Below, one piece after another: positions 43,091 to 52,716 of a stretch of DNA of 64,000 nt. Location of the stretch: NCBI GenBank assembly GCA_004020315.1, contig SAQG01000007.1, positions 115,051 through 179,050 on the forward strand. Direction: 5' to 3'. Within the stretch, counting starts at the first letter, position 1, and every line of letters begins with the position of its first letter. Origin of the DNA: Mesorhizobium sp. GTDB lineage: Bacteria; Pseudomonadota; Alphaproteobacteria; Rhizobiales; Rhizobiaceae. The notes below the pieces were generated by a model that saw only the letters and a list, made by a program, of their open reading frames with translations, was not told the origin of the DNA and ran no database searches. The position numbers were made by a program, and so were the translations under genes.

Positions 43091-43474
43091 CTAGTTACGT
43101 CCGAGCCCGACCAGGCGATCGATCACCGGCTGCAGCCGTTCGGTCGTGATCGGCTTGACGACCACCGCATCGACGACGCTCGACAGGCCGAGGCTCTCCG
43201 GTGTGCCGTTCTTGGTCGAAAGGAGGATCACCGAGGGACGCGCCTTGCCCGAGGTGCGTCGCAGCGCATCGATACCGGACATCAGCGCGTCGCAGTCCTT
43301 GTTGTCCGCTCCGCCATCGAGGACGACGGCTCCGGGAATGAGCGATCGCAACGTCGTTGCTGCCGTTTCGGGCGACTCCGAGATCGGCTTGAGTCCGGAT
43401 CGTTCGACGATTTTCGATACCACCACCCGGTTGACCGGCGATTTTCCGACGACAAGCACGCGGGTGAAGTCCAT
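43091..43474 (-). CDS. degenerate response-regulator receiver protein
   Basis: A 127-residue single-domain receiver-like protein. The first strand reads FTRVLVVGKSPVNRVVV, so the acidic pair that binds Mg in true receivers is replaced by Gly-Lys. The third strand AVVLDGGADN keeps an Asp at the phospho-acceptor position, and VILLSTKNG and VVVKPI keep the Ser/Thr and Lys. Phosphorylation is therefore doubtful. The start is uncertain: ATG 43474, ATG 43480 or ATG 43552. A 56-bp segment is duplicated at 38684. Confidence 0.7.
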   Translation of the reverse strand: MDFTRVLVVGKSPVNRVVVSKIVERSGLKPISESPETAATTLRSLIPGAVVLDGGADNKDCDALMSGIDALRRTSGKARPSVILLSTKNGTPESLGLSSVVDAVVVKPITTERLQPVIDRLVGLGRN

Positions 43475-43728
43475 GAGCATCTCGGGGCCCACATTCCGGC
43501 TCACCGGAGTCAGGTGGTTTACAGTCCTGGTATCGCGATTAACGGGGCGCATGAGCCTGGCGGGCACTCGTCTGGTTTCAATGCAGGGTTGAAACTATAA
43601 AGACAATTGCAGTGAGATCGCTGCCTATGTCAAGCTGAAATGGCGGGCATCGAGGATATCGCAAGAAACGTAAAATTTAAAGCAAGTTCTGTTCTTGGCC
43701 CTGCATGCAAACTGGTCGTGCAAGCCAG

Positions 43729-43758
43729 ATCACCTGCGCGGAGAACTGCGCAGGTGAT
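43729..43758 (-). terminator. hairpin after the small gene at 43793
   Basis: ATCACCTGCGC and GCGCAGGTGAT form a perfect 11-bp stem with an 8-base loop. No T-tract follows on either strand, so it may stabilise the mRNA end of the aceA-hypothetical unit or act with Rho. Confidence 0.5.
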
Positions 43759-43792
43759 GCCGGATCCACCAACAGGCTTGGTCGGATTTCGG

Positions 43793-44035
43793 TCAGCCGA
43801 GGCTCCGCTGTGTGACGATCACCGGGATCAGCAGATCGCCCCAGTTGCCGTCGCCGCCATGGTGTCGTGCCGAGCGCACGAGCTCCACTGACACACCGGC
43901 CTCGACCGCCTTCATCACCGACTGGTTGAGCCTGTGCAGGTCGTTCGCCAGCATGCGGATGGTCGCTTGCTGGTCGACGTTCATGGTGGTGGCCTGTTCT
44001 TCGGCCCGTTCCTTGACGCGGCTTATCGATGCCAT
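43793..44035 (-). CDS. conserved hypothetical 80-residue protein
   Basis: A small soluble protein beginning MASISRVKERAEEQATTMNV and containing MLANDLHRLNQSVMKAVEAG, then VRSARHHGGDGNWGDLLIPV. The ATG at 44035 follows AAGGAGAAGACC, a strong ribosome binding site. I do not recognise a family. It lies 62 bases after aceA on the same strand and may be co-transcribed with it. Confidence 0.6.
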   Translation of the reverse strand: MASISRVKERAEEQATTMNVDQQATIRMLANDLHRLNQSVMKAVEAGVSVELVRSARHHGGDGNWGDLLIPVIVTQRSLG

Positions 44036-44097
44036 TGGTCTTCTCCTTCAGCGTATTTATACCCCTTTGGGGCGTTCCTCTATTTGCTGCGTTCCTG

Positions 44098-45387
<1,290 letters not shown>

Positions 45388-45458
45388 TGGTTGCTCCGGG
45401 TAGGTCATTGATGGGATGGAAACGTCGCCTCATGGCGATTTCCGCGCCGTTTGGATGT

Positions 45459-45620
45459 GACAGCATTTACATTTCAGCGCGAAACAGGCGAGGAAAACCC
45501 GAGGATTGGTTAGGAAATAAGAGAAAACCTGTGTTGCGTTTGACTGGCAGCCGCTGTAAATCTGTCACGATTGTAAAAATGCCGGCATGGGATCGCCGTG
45601 CTGAAGATGTAAAATCTGTC
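45459..45620. promoter_or_regulatory. three TGTAAA-n(1-2)-CTGTC boxes in the aceA-regulator spacer
   Basis: TGTAAATCTGTC (45555-45566) and TGTAAAATCTGTC (45608-45620) are on the plus strand. GACAGCATTTACA (45459-45471) is the same box on the minus strand, 72 bases from the aceA start. A partial TGTAAAAATG lies at 45572. The box at 45608 ends 12 bases before the regulator start, where binding would block transcription. The layout fits a regulator that controls itself and aceA. Confidence 0.6.
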
Positions 45621-45632
45621 AAGGACAGTCGA

Positions 45633-47084
45633 GTGGCCGATCAAAAGATCTTCGCCGGGCCGCGCATCCGCCGTATCCGCAGCGCCAAGGGCCTGACCCA
45701 GACGGCGATGGCCGAAGGGCTCGGTATCTCGCCGTCCTATCTCAATCTCATCGAGCGCAACCAGCGGCCGCTGACGGTCCAGCTGATCCTTAAGCTGGCA
45801 TCCGTCTACAAGGTCGATCCGCATGAATTGCAGGGCGAGGCTCGGGGGTCGGTCGCCGCCCTGAAAGAAGTGTTCTCAGATCCGCTGCTGGTCGGCGAAT
45901 TGCCTGGTGACCAGGAGCTGATCGAGCTTGCCGAGGCGGCGCCCAACGCTTCCGCCGCGGTGATAAAACTGTTTCGCGCTTATCGCGAGCAGGCCGAGCG
46001 CCTTTCCGATCTCAACGAGCTTCTCGCGCGTGAGGGCAAAGCGACGGCGCTGTCCGGCGCCCGCTTGCCGATCGACGAGGTGCATGAGATTTTCGAGCGT
46101 CGGCCGAACCATTTTGCCGCACTCGAAGAGGAGGCCGAGGCGTTCACGTCGGTGCTCGATCCCGGCGACGATCTGCTCAGTGCGCTGAAGGCCTGGCTGA
46201 AGCGCGAATACGGTATCGTCGTCAAGGTGCTGCCGGTCGCCACCATGCCGAACTGGCGCCGCCGCTACGACCGCCACTCGCAGCGCCTGTTTCTGTCCGA
46301 GCGCCTGTCGCCGTTCGACCAGTTGCGCGAGGTGGCGATGGAGGCCTGCCTGATCCGCATGACTGTCGCGGTGGCAGGCGAGATCCAGGCGCTGAAGCTG
46401 ACCACCGATGAGGCCCGCCGGCTCGCCCGCTTCGAGCTTGGCCGCTACGCCGCCCATGCGCTGATGATGCCCTATCAATCCTTTCACGCGGCCGCGATAC
46501 GCGCGCGTTACGACATCGACGTGCTGCGTTCGCGCTTCGGCGTCTCCTTCGAGCAGGCGGCGAACCGCCTGACCATGCTGCAACGGCCGGGCATGCCGGG
46601 CGTGCCGTTCTTCATGCTCGAGGTCGACAATGCCGGCAACCGATTCCGCAAGGCGGGCAGCCAGGGTTTTCCGCAAAGCCGCTTCGGCGGCGGCTGTCCG
46701 AAGCTTCCCGTGCATGCCGCCTTTACCCAGCCCGGCCAGATCTTCGTCGAGGCGGTGGAAATGCCCGACGGCGCCGAATTCCTCTGCGTCGCCCGCACGC
46801 TCGAAGGGCCGCAGGGCTCGTTTTCGGAGCGGCCGCGCCGTACGGCCCTTCTGCTGGGCTGCGACATCGGCTTTCGTGACGAGATCGTCTACGGCGCGGC
46901 ACTGCCGGGGTCGGCCGCAGCGACCGGAAAAGCCGGACAGGGCATCAATCCGGCCACGCCGATAGGCCCGGCCTGCCGGCTGTGCGAACGCATCGGCTGC
47001 CTCGCCCGCGCCGAGCCGCCGGTGACGCGCCCGCTCGGCCTCGACGAAATGGTGACCGGACTAAGCGCGTTCGATTTCCAGTGA
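45633..47084 (+). CDS. XRE family regulator with ScfR-type C-terminus (short-chain fatty acyl regulator family)
   Basis: A 483-residue regulator. An XRE helix-turn-helix lies at residues 10-65 (LTQTAMAEGLGISPSYLNLI). The large C-terminal domain (EVAMEACLIRMTVAVAGEIQ, RFELGRYAAHALMMPYQSF, the ImmA-like RYDIDVLRSRFGVSFEQAAN) and a final Cys-rich ACRLCERIGCLARAEPP match the short-chain fatty acyl regulator family, to which RamB and ScfR-like proteins belong. These control acetate, propionate or glyoxylate genes. The GTG at 45633 has AAGGA seven bases upstream. Divergent aceA is the obvious target. Confidence 0.88.
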   Translation: MADQKIFAGPRIRRIRSAKGLTQTAMAEGLGISPSYLNLIERNQRPLTVQLILKLASVYKVDPHELQGEARGSVAALKEVFSDPLLVGELPGDQELIELAEAAPNASAAVIKLFRAYREQAERLSDLNELLAREGKATALSGARLPIDEVHEIFERRPNHFAALEEEAEAFTSVLDPGDDLLSALKAWLKREYGIVVKVLPVATMPNWRRRYDRHSQRLFLSERLSPFDQLREVAMEACLIRMTVAVAGEIQALKLTTDEARRLARFELGRYAAHALMMPYQSFHAAAIRARYDIDVLRSRFGVSFEQAANRLTMLQRPGMPGVPFFMLEVDNAGNRFRKAGSQGFPQSRFGGGCPKLPVHAAFTQPGQIFVEAVEMPDGAEFLCVARTLEGPQGSFSERPRRTALLLGCDIGFRDEIVYGAALPGSAAATGKAGQGINPATPIGPACRLCERIGCLARAEPPVTRPLGLDEMVTGLSAFDFQ

Positions 47085-47089
47085 GGCCG

Positions 47090-47111
47090 TGGCAGGCGAC
47101 CTGCCATCTTT
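47090..47111 (+). terminator. terminator after the ScfR-like gene
   Basis: TGGCAGG (47090-47096) and CCTGCCA (47100-47106) form a 7-bp stem with a 3-base loop, followed by TCTTTG. The T-tract is short, so efficiency may be low. Confidence 0.5.
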
Positions 47112-47232
47112 GCCACAACCGTCGCCGTCTGCTGGATCACGCCCGACCGTCGTCTTTGCGCTACGCGATTAAGGCACGTTTCTGTCGTCCGCTGTGCATC
47201 CTGCTGCCCCGAAATCGCCGACAGTCGCAATC

Positions 47233-48183
47233 ATGACCGATACATCATCACCGATCGCCGTTTCGCCTGCCGTCTCGCCGCGTGAGGAGCGTATCGGCTT
47301 TCTGTTAATATTTCTGTCGGCGTTGATGTGGAGTTTCGGCGGCGCCATCGCCCGTTTCATCGACGCCGGGGACAGCTGGACGGTGGTGTTTTGGCGCTCG
47401 GTCTGGGCCGCCGCTTTCCTGATCTGCTTCATGGTCTGGCGCGACGGCTGGCACGGCACGGTGAGGTTGTTCCGCGGCATGGGCCTGCCCGGCCTTGCCG
47501 TGGCGTTCTGCTTCGCCACCGCATCGACCTCTTTCGTCGTGGCGCTTGCCTATACCACTGTCGCCAACATCCTTTTGATGCAGGCCGGCGTGCCGCTCTT
47601 GGCGGCGCTGTTTGCCTGGGTGCTGTTTCGCGAACGGGTGGCCTTGGCGACTTGGGTGGCGATTGCCGCTGTCATTGCCGGCGTTGCCATTATGGTATCG
47701 GAATCGCTCGATGGCGCCGTGTCGCCCATCGGCGACGGCTTGGCGCTGCTCATCGCCGTGATGTTTTCGATCGCCACCGTCATCACGCGACGCTTTGCCC
47801 ATGTGCGCATGACGCCGGCGACCTGCCTCGGCACTATGCTTGCTGCCGCATTCGCGGCGTCCCAGGCATCGCAATTCGCCGTTTCCAGCAGCGACATGGG
47901 CTTCCTCTTTGCATTCGGCGTGGTCAATCTCGGTCTAGGCCTTGCCTTCTTCGCCACCGGCGCCCGGCTTGTTCCTGCCGCGGTCGCAGCACTGCTCGGC
48001 ACTTTCGAGCCGATCCTCGGCCCGATCTGGGTCTGGCTTATCCATTCCGAGGTGCCGTCGGGACGCACCATCCTTGGCGGTACGGTCGTGGTCACGGCGC
48101 TGCTCGTCCATATCGGGCTCGAATTCAAGCGTCAGGCGCAGCCCGTGCGGCCGGGTGTCACCGGCATGCCGTCGCCTAATTGA
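47233..48183 (+). CDS. DMT family (EamA) transporter
   Basis: A 316-residue inner-membrane protein with ten membrane segments in two EamA halves, for example IGFLLIFLSALMWSFGGAIA at the start and LGLAFFATGARLVPAAVAAL in the second half, followed by EPILGPIWVWLIHSE, a typical EamA ending. Members export metabolites such as amino acids; the substrate is unknown. The start is uncertain: ATG 47233 with no clear ribosome binding site, or GTG 47194. It follows the regulator by about 150 bases. Confidence 0.85.
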   Translation: MTDTSSPIAVSPAVSPREERIGFLLIFLSALMWSFGGAIARFIDAGDSWTVVFWRSVWAAAFLICFMVWRDGWHGTVRLFRGMGLPGLAVAFCFATASTSFVVALAYTTVANILLMQAGVPLLAALFAWVLFRERVALATWVAIAAVIAGVAIMVSESLDGAVSPIGDGLALLIAVMFSIATVITRRFAHVRMTPATCLGTMLAAAFAASQASQFAVSSSDMGFLFAFGVVNLGLGLAFFATGARLVPAAVAALLGTFEPILGPIWVWLIHSEVPSGRTILGGTVVVTALLVHIGLEFKRQAQPVRPGVTGMPSPN

Positions 48184-48540
48184 TGCAGCGCACGCGCCAA
48201 AGCGAGATGAACCATTGACAACGCTGCGGCCGCGCGGGCAGGCTGCCAATACGGCAACAACAAGACAGGCTCATCTTGCCAAGTCTCCCCTCCGGCCCGA
48301 CCGAGACCGGACAACATCGTCGTATCCCTGCCTGCGCCGTGGCGAGAGCCTTGGACGGCGCCGGAATGCCACCTGGATCACGACATGGGAACGGGATGCT
48401 CGGCCGCTGCACATCGAACCACGAAGGTGTCGGCGGTTCGCGCTTGTCGCTTGTCGGAAAGCCCAATAATCTGAAGCAAACGCCCAGCCGCGCAGCCCCG
48501 CGACGAGCTGGCGATGGAACACTCATCAAAGGAGAGACGC
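48184..48540. other. leader and promoter region of potF, no gene
   Basis: These 357 bases separate the DMT transporter from potF. No open frame here has a start signal or family signature. The last bases hold the AAAGGAGAG ribosome binding site of potF. I see no clear riboswitch-like structure, though a long leader before a polyamine operon leaves room for one. Confidence 0.4.
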
Positions 48541-49638
48541 ATGACCCGCAAAGCATTCTGGCTTTCGGCGACCTCGGCATTTCTGACGCTTTTCACCCTC
48601 GGCGCTCATGCCCAGGACCGCATCGTCAATGTCTATAACTGGTCGGATTACATCGACAGCTCGATCATCGAGGATTTCACCAAGGAAACGGGCATCAAGG
48701 TCACCTATGACACCTTCGATTCCAACGAACTCCTGGAGACGAAACTGCTTGCCGGCGGCAGCGGCTACGATGTCGTCGTGCCGACCGCCAATTTCCTCGC
48801 ACGCCAGATCCAGGCAGGTGTGTTCCAGAAGCTAGACAAGTCGAAGCTGCCCAACATTTCCAACATGTGGGACATCGTTTCGGAGCGCACAGCCAAGTAC
48901 GATCCCGGCAACGAATATTCGATCAACTACATGTGGGGCACGGTCGGCCTCGGCTATAACGTCAAGAAAGTGCAGGAAGCGCTCGGCACCGACAAGATCG
49001 ATAGCTGGGACGTATTCTTCAACCCGGAAAAGCTGGCCAAGCTGAAGGATTGCGGCGTCTATGTCCTCGATTCCCCGAGCGACATCCTCCCGAACGCCTT
49101 CAAATATCTGGGCATCGATCCCGAGACCACGTCGCCGGACGATTTCGCCAAGGCGGAAGAACTGATGCTGAAGATCAGGCCTTACATCCGCAAGTTCCAC
49201 TCGTCGGAATATATCAACGCACTGGCCAATGGCGACATCTGCCTAGCCGTCGGCTGGTCGGGCGACGTGTTCCAGGCGCGCGACCGTGCGACGGAGGCCA
49301 ACCGTGGCGTCGAGATCGCCTATTCCGTGCCGAAGGAAGGTGCCGAAATGTGGTTCGACCAGATGGCGATCCCGGCCGACGCGCCGCATGTCGCCGAGGC
49401 GCATGAATTCCTGAACTACATGATGAAGCCGGAAGTGATCGCCAAGTCGAGCAACTACGTCTTCTACGCCAACGGCAACAAGGCATCGCAGCAGTTCGTC
49501 GACAAGGAGATACTCGAGGATCCGGCGATCTACCCGGACGAGGCGACGCTGGCGAAGCTGTTCACCATCGCCCCCTACGATTCCAAGACCCAGCGTGTCG
49601 TCACTCGCACCTGGACCAAGATCGTCACCGGGCAGTAA
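48541..49638 (+). CDS. potF: polyamine ABC transporter substrate-binding protein
   Basis: A 365-residue periplasmic binding protein of the PotF/PotD group that captures putrescine or spermidine. A signal peptide covers residues 1-24 (ending LGAHAQDR). The mature part begins VNVYNWSDYIDSSIIEDFTK, a hallmark of the group. Later LDSPSDILPNAFKYLGIDP and LAVGWSGDVFQARDRA line the ligand cleft. The ATG at 48541 follows AAAGGAGAG. It is first in potFGHI, and a 12-bp-stem hairpin separates it from potG. Confidence 0.92.
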   Translation: MTRKAFWLSATSAFLTLFTLGAHAQDRIVNVYNWSDYIDSSIIEDFTKETGIKVTYDTFDSNELLETKLLAGGSGYDVVVPTANFLARQIQAGVFQKLDKSKLPNISNMWDIVSERTAKYDPGNEYSINYMWGTVGLGYNVKKVQEALGTDKIDSWDVFFNPEKLAKLKDCGVYVLDSPSDILPNAFKYLGIDPETTSPDDFAKAEELMLKIRPYIRKFHSSEYINALANGDICLAVGWSGDVFQARDRATEANRGVEIAYSVPKEGAEMWFDQMAIPADAPHVAEAHEFLNYMMKPEVIAKSSNYVFYANGNKASQQFVDKEILEDPAIYPDEATLAKLFTIAPYDSKTQRVVTRTWTKIVTGQ

Positions 49639-49649
49639 GCGACAACAAC

Positions 49650-49675
49650 GACCCCGGCAGGTGCCTGCCGGGGTC
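49650..49675 (+). other. intercistronic hairpin between potF and potG
   Basis: GACCCCGGCAGG and CCTGCCGGGGTC are perfect arms around TG, giving a very stable stem with no T-tract after it. Such hairpins between a binding-protein gene and the rest of an ABC operon commonly protect the upstream mRNA so that the binding protein is made in excess. Confidence 0.75.
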
Positions 49676-49712
49676 AAGTCTTCCGGGGATAGAACGCAGG
49701 ACGGAGTGGGAA

Positions 49713-50852
49713 ATGAAATCGCTTGGCAGCATCCGCAGGGATTTCGCGCCGTGGAACGATCCGAACGCCAAGCCATACATCCAGTTCGACAAGGCCACCA
49801 AGAAGTTCGGTGACTTCACTGCCGTCAACAATTTGTCGCTGACCATATTCGAGCGCGAGTTCTTTGCCCTGCTCGGCGCCTCCGGCTGCGGAAAGTCGAC
49901 GCTTTTGCGAATGCTCGCCGGCTTCGAGGAGCCGACCGCCGGCCGCATCCTGCTCGATGGCCAGGATCTGCGCGGCATCCCGCCATACCGGCGGCCGGTC
50001 AACATGATGTTCCAATCCTACGCGTTGTTCCCGCATATGACGGTCGAGAACAACATCGCCTTCGGGCTCAAGCAGGACGGCATGCCGAAGCCCGAGATCG
50101 CGGCGCGCGTTGGAGAGATGCTGAAACTGGTCAAGCTCGAGCAGTTTGCCAAGCGCAAGCCGCACCAATTGTCCGGCGGCCAGCGCCAGCGCGTCGCGCT
50201 TGCCCGCTCGGTCGCCAAAAGGCCGAAGGTGCTGCTGCTCGACGAACCGTTGGGCGCGCTGGACAAGAAGCTGCGCGAGGAAACGCAGTTCGAGCTGATG
50301 GATCTGCAGCAGTCACTCGGCCTCACCTTCGTCGTCGTCACCCACGACCAGGAAGAGGCGATGACCATGGCCGACCGTATCGCCATCATCGACAAGGGCG
50401 AGGTGATGCAGGTGGCGACGCCGGCTGAAGTCTACGAGGCGCCAGGCTCCCGTTTCGTCGCCGGCTTTGTTGGCAACGTCAACATGTTCGAAGGCAAGAT
50501 TGCGCATGGCGAGGCCGGCGCGGCTAGCATCGACGCGGGCAACGGCATCACCATCCGGACCGAGAATGCCGGCGATGCCGCGACCGGCGCGACCGTCGCC
50601 TTCGCGATCAGGCCGGAGAAAATCAAGATATCGTCGACGAGACCGGCCGGTGCCGTCAACGCCATCGAGGGCGAGGTCTACGATATCGCCTATCTCGGCG
50701 ACATGACCGTCTATCACGTCAGGCTGGACGACGGCCACGTGGTGCGTGCCAGCACGATGAACGCGGCCCGCATCACCGAGGATCCGCTGAGCTGGAACGA
50801 CCGTGCCTGGGTATCGTTCCGGCCTGATGCCGGCGTCGTGCTGACGCGATAG
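49713..50852 (+). CDS. potG: polyamine ABC transporter ATP-binding protein
   Basis: A 379-residue ATPase of the polyamine/opine transporter group. Walker A is LGASGCGKSTLLRMLAGF, the signature is LSGGQRQRVALARSVAK, Walker B is VLLLDEPLGALDKKL, and the switch His lies in FVVVTHDQEEAMTMAD. Residues 285-379 form a TOBE domain (VAFAIRPEKIKISS). It would couple ATP hydrolysis to transport by PotHI. The ATG at 49713 has GGAGTGGGAA upstream. Confidence 0.94.
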   Translation: MKSLGSIRRDFAPWNDPNAKPYIQFDKATKKFGDFTAVNNLSLTIFEREFFALLGASGCGKSTLLRMLAGFEEPTAGRILLDGQDLRGIPPYRRPVNMMFQSYALFPHMTVENNIAFGLKQDGMPKPEIAARVGEMLKLVKLEQFAKRKPHQLSGGQRQRVALARSVAKRPKVLLLDEPLGALDKKLREETQFELMDLQQSLGLTFVVVTHDQEEAMTMADRIAIIDKGEVMQVATPAEVYEAPGSRFVAGFVGNVNMFEGKIAHGEAGAASIDAGNGITIRTENAGDAATGATVAFAIRPEKIKISSTRPAGAVNAIEGEVYDIAYLGDMTVYHVRLDDGHVVRASTMNAARITEDPLSWNDRAWVSFRPDAGVVLTR

Positions 50853-50860
50853 GGGCGGCC

Positions 50861-51835
50861 ATGTCGAACGCCGCTGTCACCGCCGCAGCAAGCTCTCGGG
50901 CCGCCGCTGCGGGCAAATCCGCCCTGGCCAGACTGGGAGAGGCCTTCGTTGGCCGCCTTGTCATCATCATCCCGTATCTCTGGCTGGTCTTCTTCTTCCT
51001 CATTCCATTCGTCATCGTCTTCAAGATTTCGCTGTCACAGACGGCGATCGCCATACCGCCCTACACGCCGGTGCTCGGCTTCGGCGATGGGCTTTCCGGT
51101 TTCGTTGCGCAGCTGAGACAGCTGAGCATCGATAATTACGTGTGGCTGACGCAGGATGCGCTCTACGTCAACGCCTATGTGACGAGCGTCATCGTCGCCG
51201 CCATCTCGACCGTGCTGACATTGCTTGTCGGCTATCCGATCGCCTATGGCATGGCCCGCGCCCCGGCGATGCTGCGCCCGACTTTGCTGATGCTGGTGAT
51301 CCTGCCGTTCTGGACCTCGTTCCTGATCCGGGTCTACGCCTGGATCGGCATCCTCAAGCCTGAGGGGCTGCTCAACCAACTGCTGCTCGCCACCGGCGTC
51401 ATCAGCCAGCCGCTGATCATCCTCAACACCTACACGGCGATCTTCATCGGCATCGTCTATTCCTATCTGCCGTTCATGGTGCTGCCGCTCTATTCTTCCC
51501 TCGAGAAAATGGATTATTCGCTGATCGAGGCGGCCAAGGATCTCGGCTGCCCACCGACCAGCGCCTTCTGGAAGATCACCTTTCCGCTGTCGCTGCCCGG
51601 CGTCATCGCCGGCTGCCTGCTGGTGTTCATCCCGGCGGTCGGCGAGTTCGTCATTCCCGACCTGCTCGGCGGCTCGCAGACGCTGATGATCGGCAAGACT
51701 TTGTGGAACGAGTTCTTCGCCAATCGCGACTGGCCGGTGTCGTCGGCCGTCGCCGTCATCCTGCTGTTGCTGCTGATCGTGCCGATCATGCTCTTCCAGC
51801 GGGCCCAGGCCCGCGCCCAGGAGCAGGACAAATGA
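50861..51835 (+). CDS. potH: polyamine ABC transporter permease
   Basis: A 324-residue binding-protein-dependent permease with six membrane segments. A cytoplasmic EAA loop is visible in SLIEAAKDLGCPPTSAFWKI. The N-terminal 30 residues are Ala-rich and variable; the first segment is IIIPYLWLVFFFLIPFVIV. It forms the channel with PotI. It starts eight bases after potG, and its stop overlaps the potI start (ATGA). Confidence 0.92.
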   Translation: MSNAAVTAAASSRAAAAGKSALARLGEAFVGRLVIIIPYLWLVFFFLIPFVIVFKISLSQTAIAIPPYTPVLGFGDGLSGFVAQLRQLSIDNYVWLTQDALYVNAYVTSVIVAAISTVLTLLVGYPIAYGMARAPAMLRPTLLMLVILPFWTSFLIRVYAWIGILKPEGLLNQLLLATGVISQPLIILNTYTAIFIGIVYSYLPFMVLPLYSSLEKMDYSLIEAAKDLGCPPTSAFWKITFPLSLPGVIAGCLLVFIPAVGEFVIPDLLGGSQTLMIGKTLWNEFFANRDWPVSSAVAVILLLLLIVPIMLFQRAQARAQEQDK

Positions 51836-52650
51836 CCCCGACCTGGAGCCGCTTCAACATCGCTTCGATCGTGCTCGGCTTTGCCTTTCTTTACCTGCCG
51901 ATCGTCCTGCTCGTCGTCTTCTCCTTCAATGAGTCGAAACTGGTCACCGTCTGGGGCGGCTTCTCGACCAAATGGTACGTCTCGCTGTTCCACAACCAGG
52001 GCCTCATGGACGCTACCTGGGTAACGGCCCGCGTCGCCGTCATCTCGGCCACCGTGGCGACAGTGCTCGGCACGCTGGCGGCTCTGACCTTGACGCGCTA
52101 CACGCGCTTCAAGGGCCGGATGCTGTTTTCCGGCATGGTCTTTGCACCGCTGGTCATGCCGGAAGTCATCACCGGCCTGTCGCTGCTGCTGCTCTTCGTC
52201 GCCATCGGCCTTGACCGCGGCTTCCTCACCGTCACGCTTGCCCACATCACCCTGACCATGTGCTTCGTCGCCGTCGTCGTGCAGTCGCGCCTGATCACGC
52301 TCGACCGCTCGCTGGAAGAGGCGGCGATGGATCTTGGCGCGCCGCCGGTGAAGACCTTCTTCCAGATCACGCTGCCCGTCATCATGCCGGCGATCGTGTC
52401 TGGCTGGATGCTGGCGTTCACATTGTCGCTCGACGATCTGGTTATCGCCAGCTTTACCTCAGGGCCTGGCGCCACCACGCTGCCGATGAAGATCTACAGT
52501 CAGGTTCGTCTCGGTGTGACGCCGGAGATCAACGCCGCCTGCACCATCCTGATCGCGGTCGTGGCCGTCGGCGTCATTATCGCTTCGCTCGCCAACAAGC
52601 GGCGCGAGGCACAGCGCCAGCGCGATGAGCAGACCGCGCAACGGGGGTGA
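51832..52650 (+). CDS. potI: polyamine ABC transporter permease
   Basis: A 272-residue permease with six membrane segments and the EAA loop DRSLEEAAMDLGAPPVKTFF. The first segment is IVLGFAFLYLPIVLLVVFSF, followed by NESKLVTVWGGFSTKWY, a typical PotI/PotC periplasmic stretch. The ATG at 51832 overlaps the potH stop. It converges on the AsmA-type gene, 66 bases away, with no clear terminator between. Confidence 0.93.
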   Translation: MTPTWSRFNIASIVLGFAFLYLPIVLLVVFSFNESKLVTVWGGFSTKWYVSLFHNQGLMDATWVTARVAVISATVATVLGTLAALTLTRYTRFKGRMLFSGMVFAPLVMPEVITGLSLLLLFVAIGLDRGFLTVTLAHITLTMCFVAVVVQSRLITLDRSLEEAAMDLGAPPVKTFFQITLPVIMPAIVSGWMLAFTLSLDDLVIASFTSGPGATTLPMKIYSQVRLGVTPEINAACTILIAVVAVGVIIASLANKRREAQRQRDEQTAQRG

Positions 52651-52716
52651 AAGGGGCAGCAGCTGCAAAAGCCGGCAGGAAGCACTTCTGACGACGAGCA
52701 CAGCAGCCTCGTCTGC

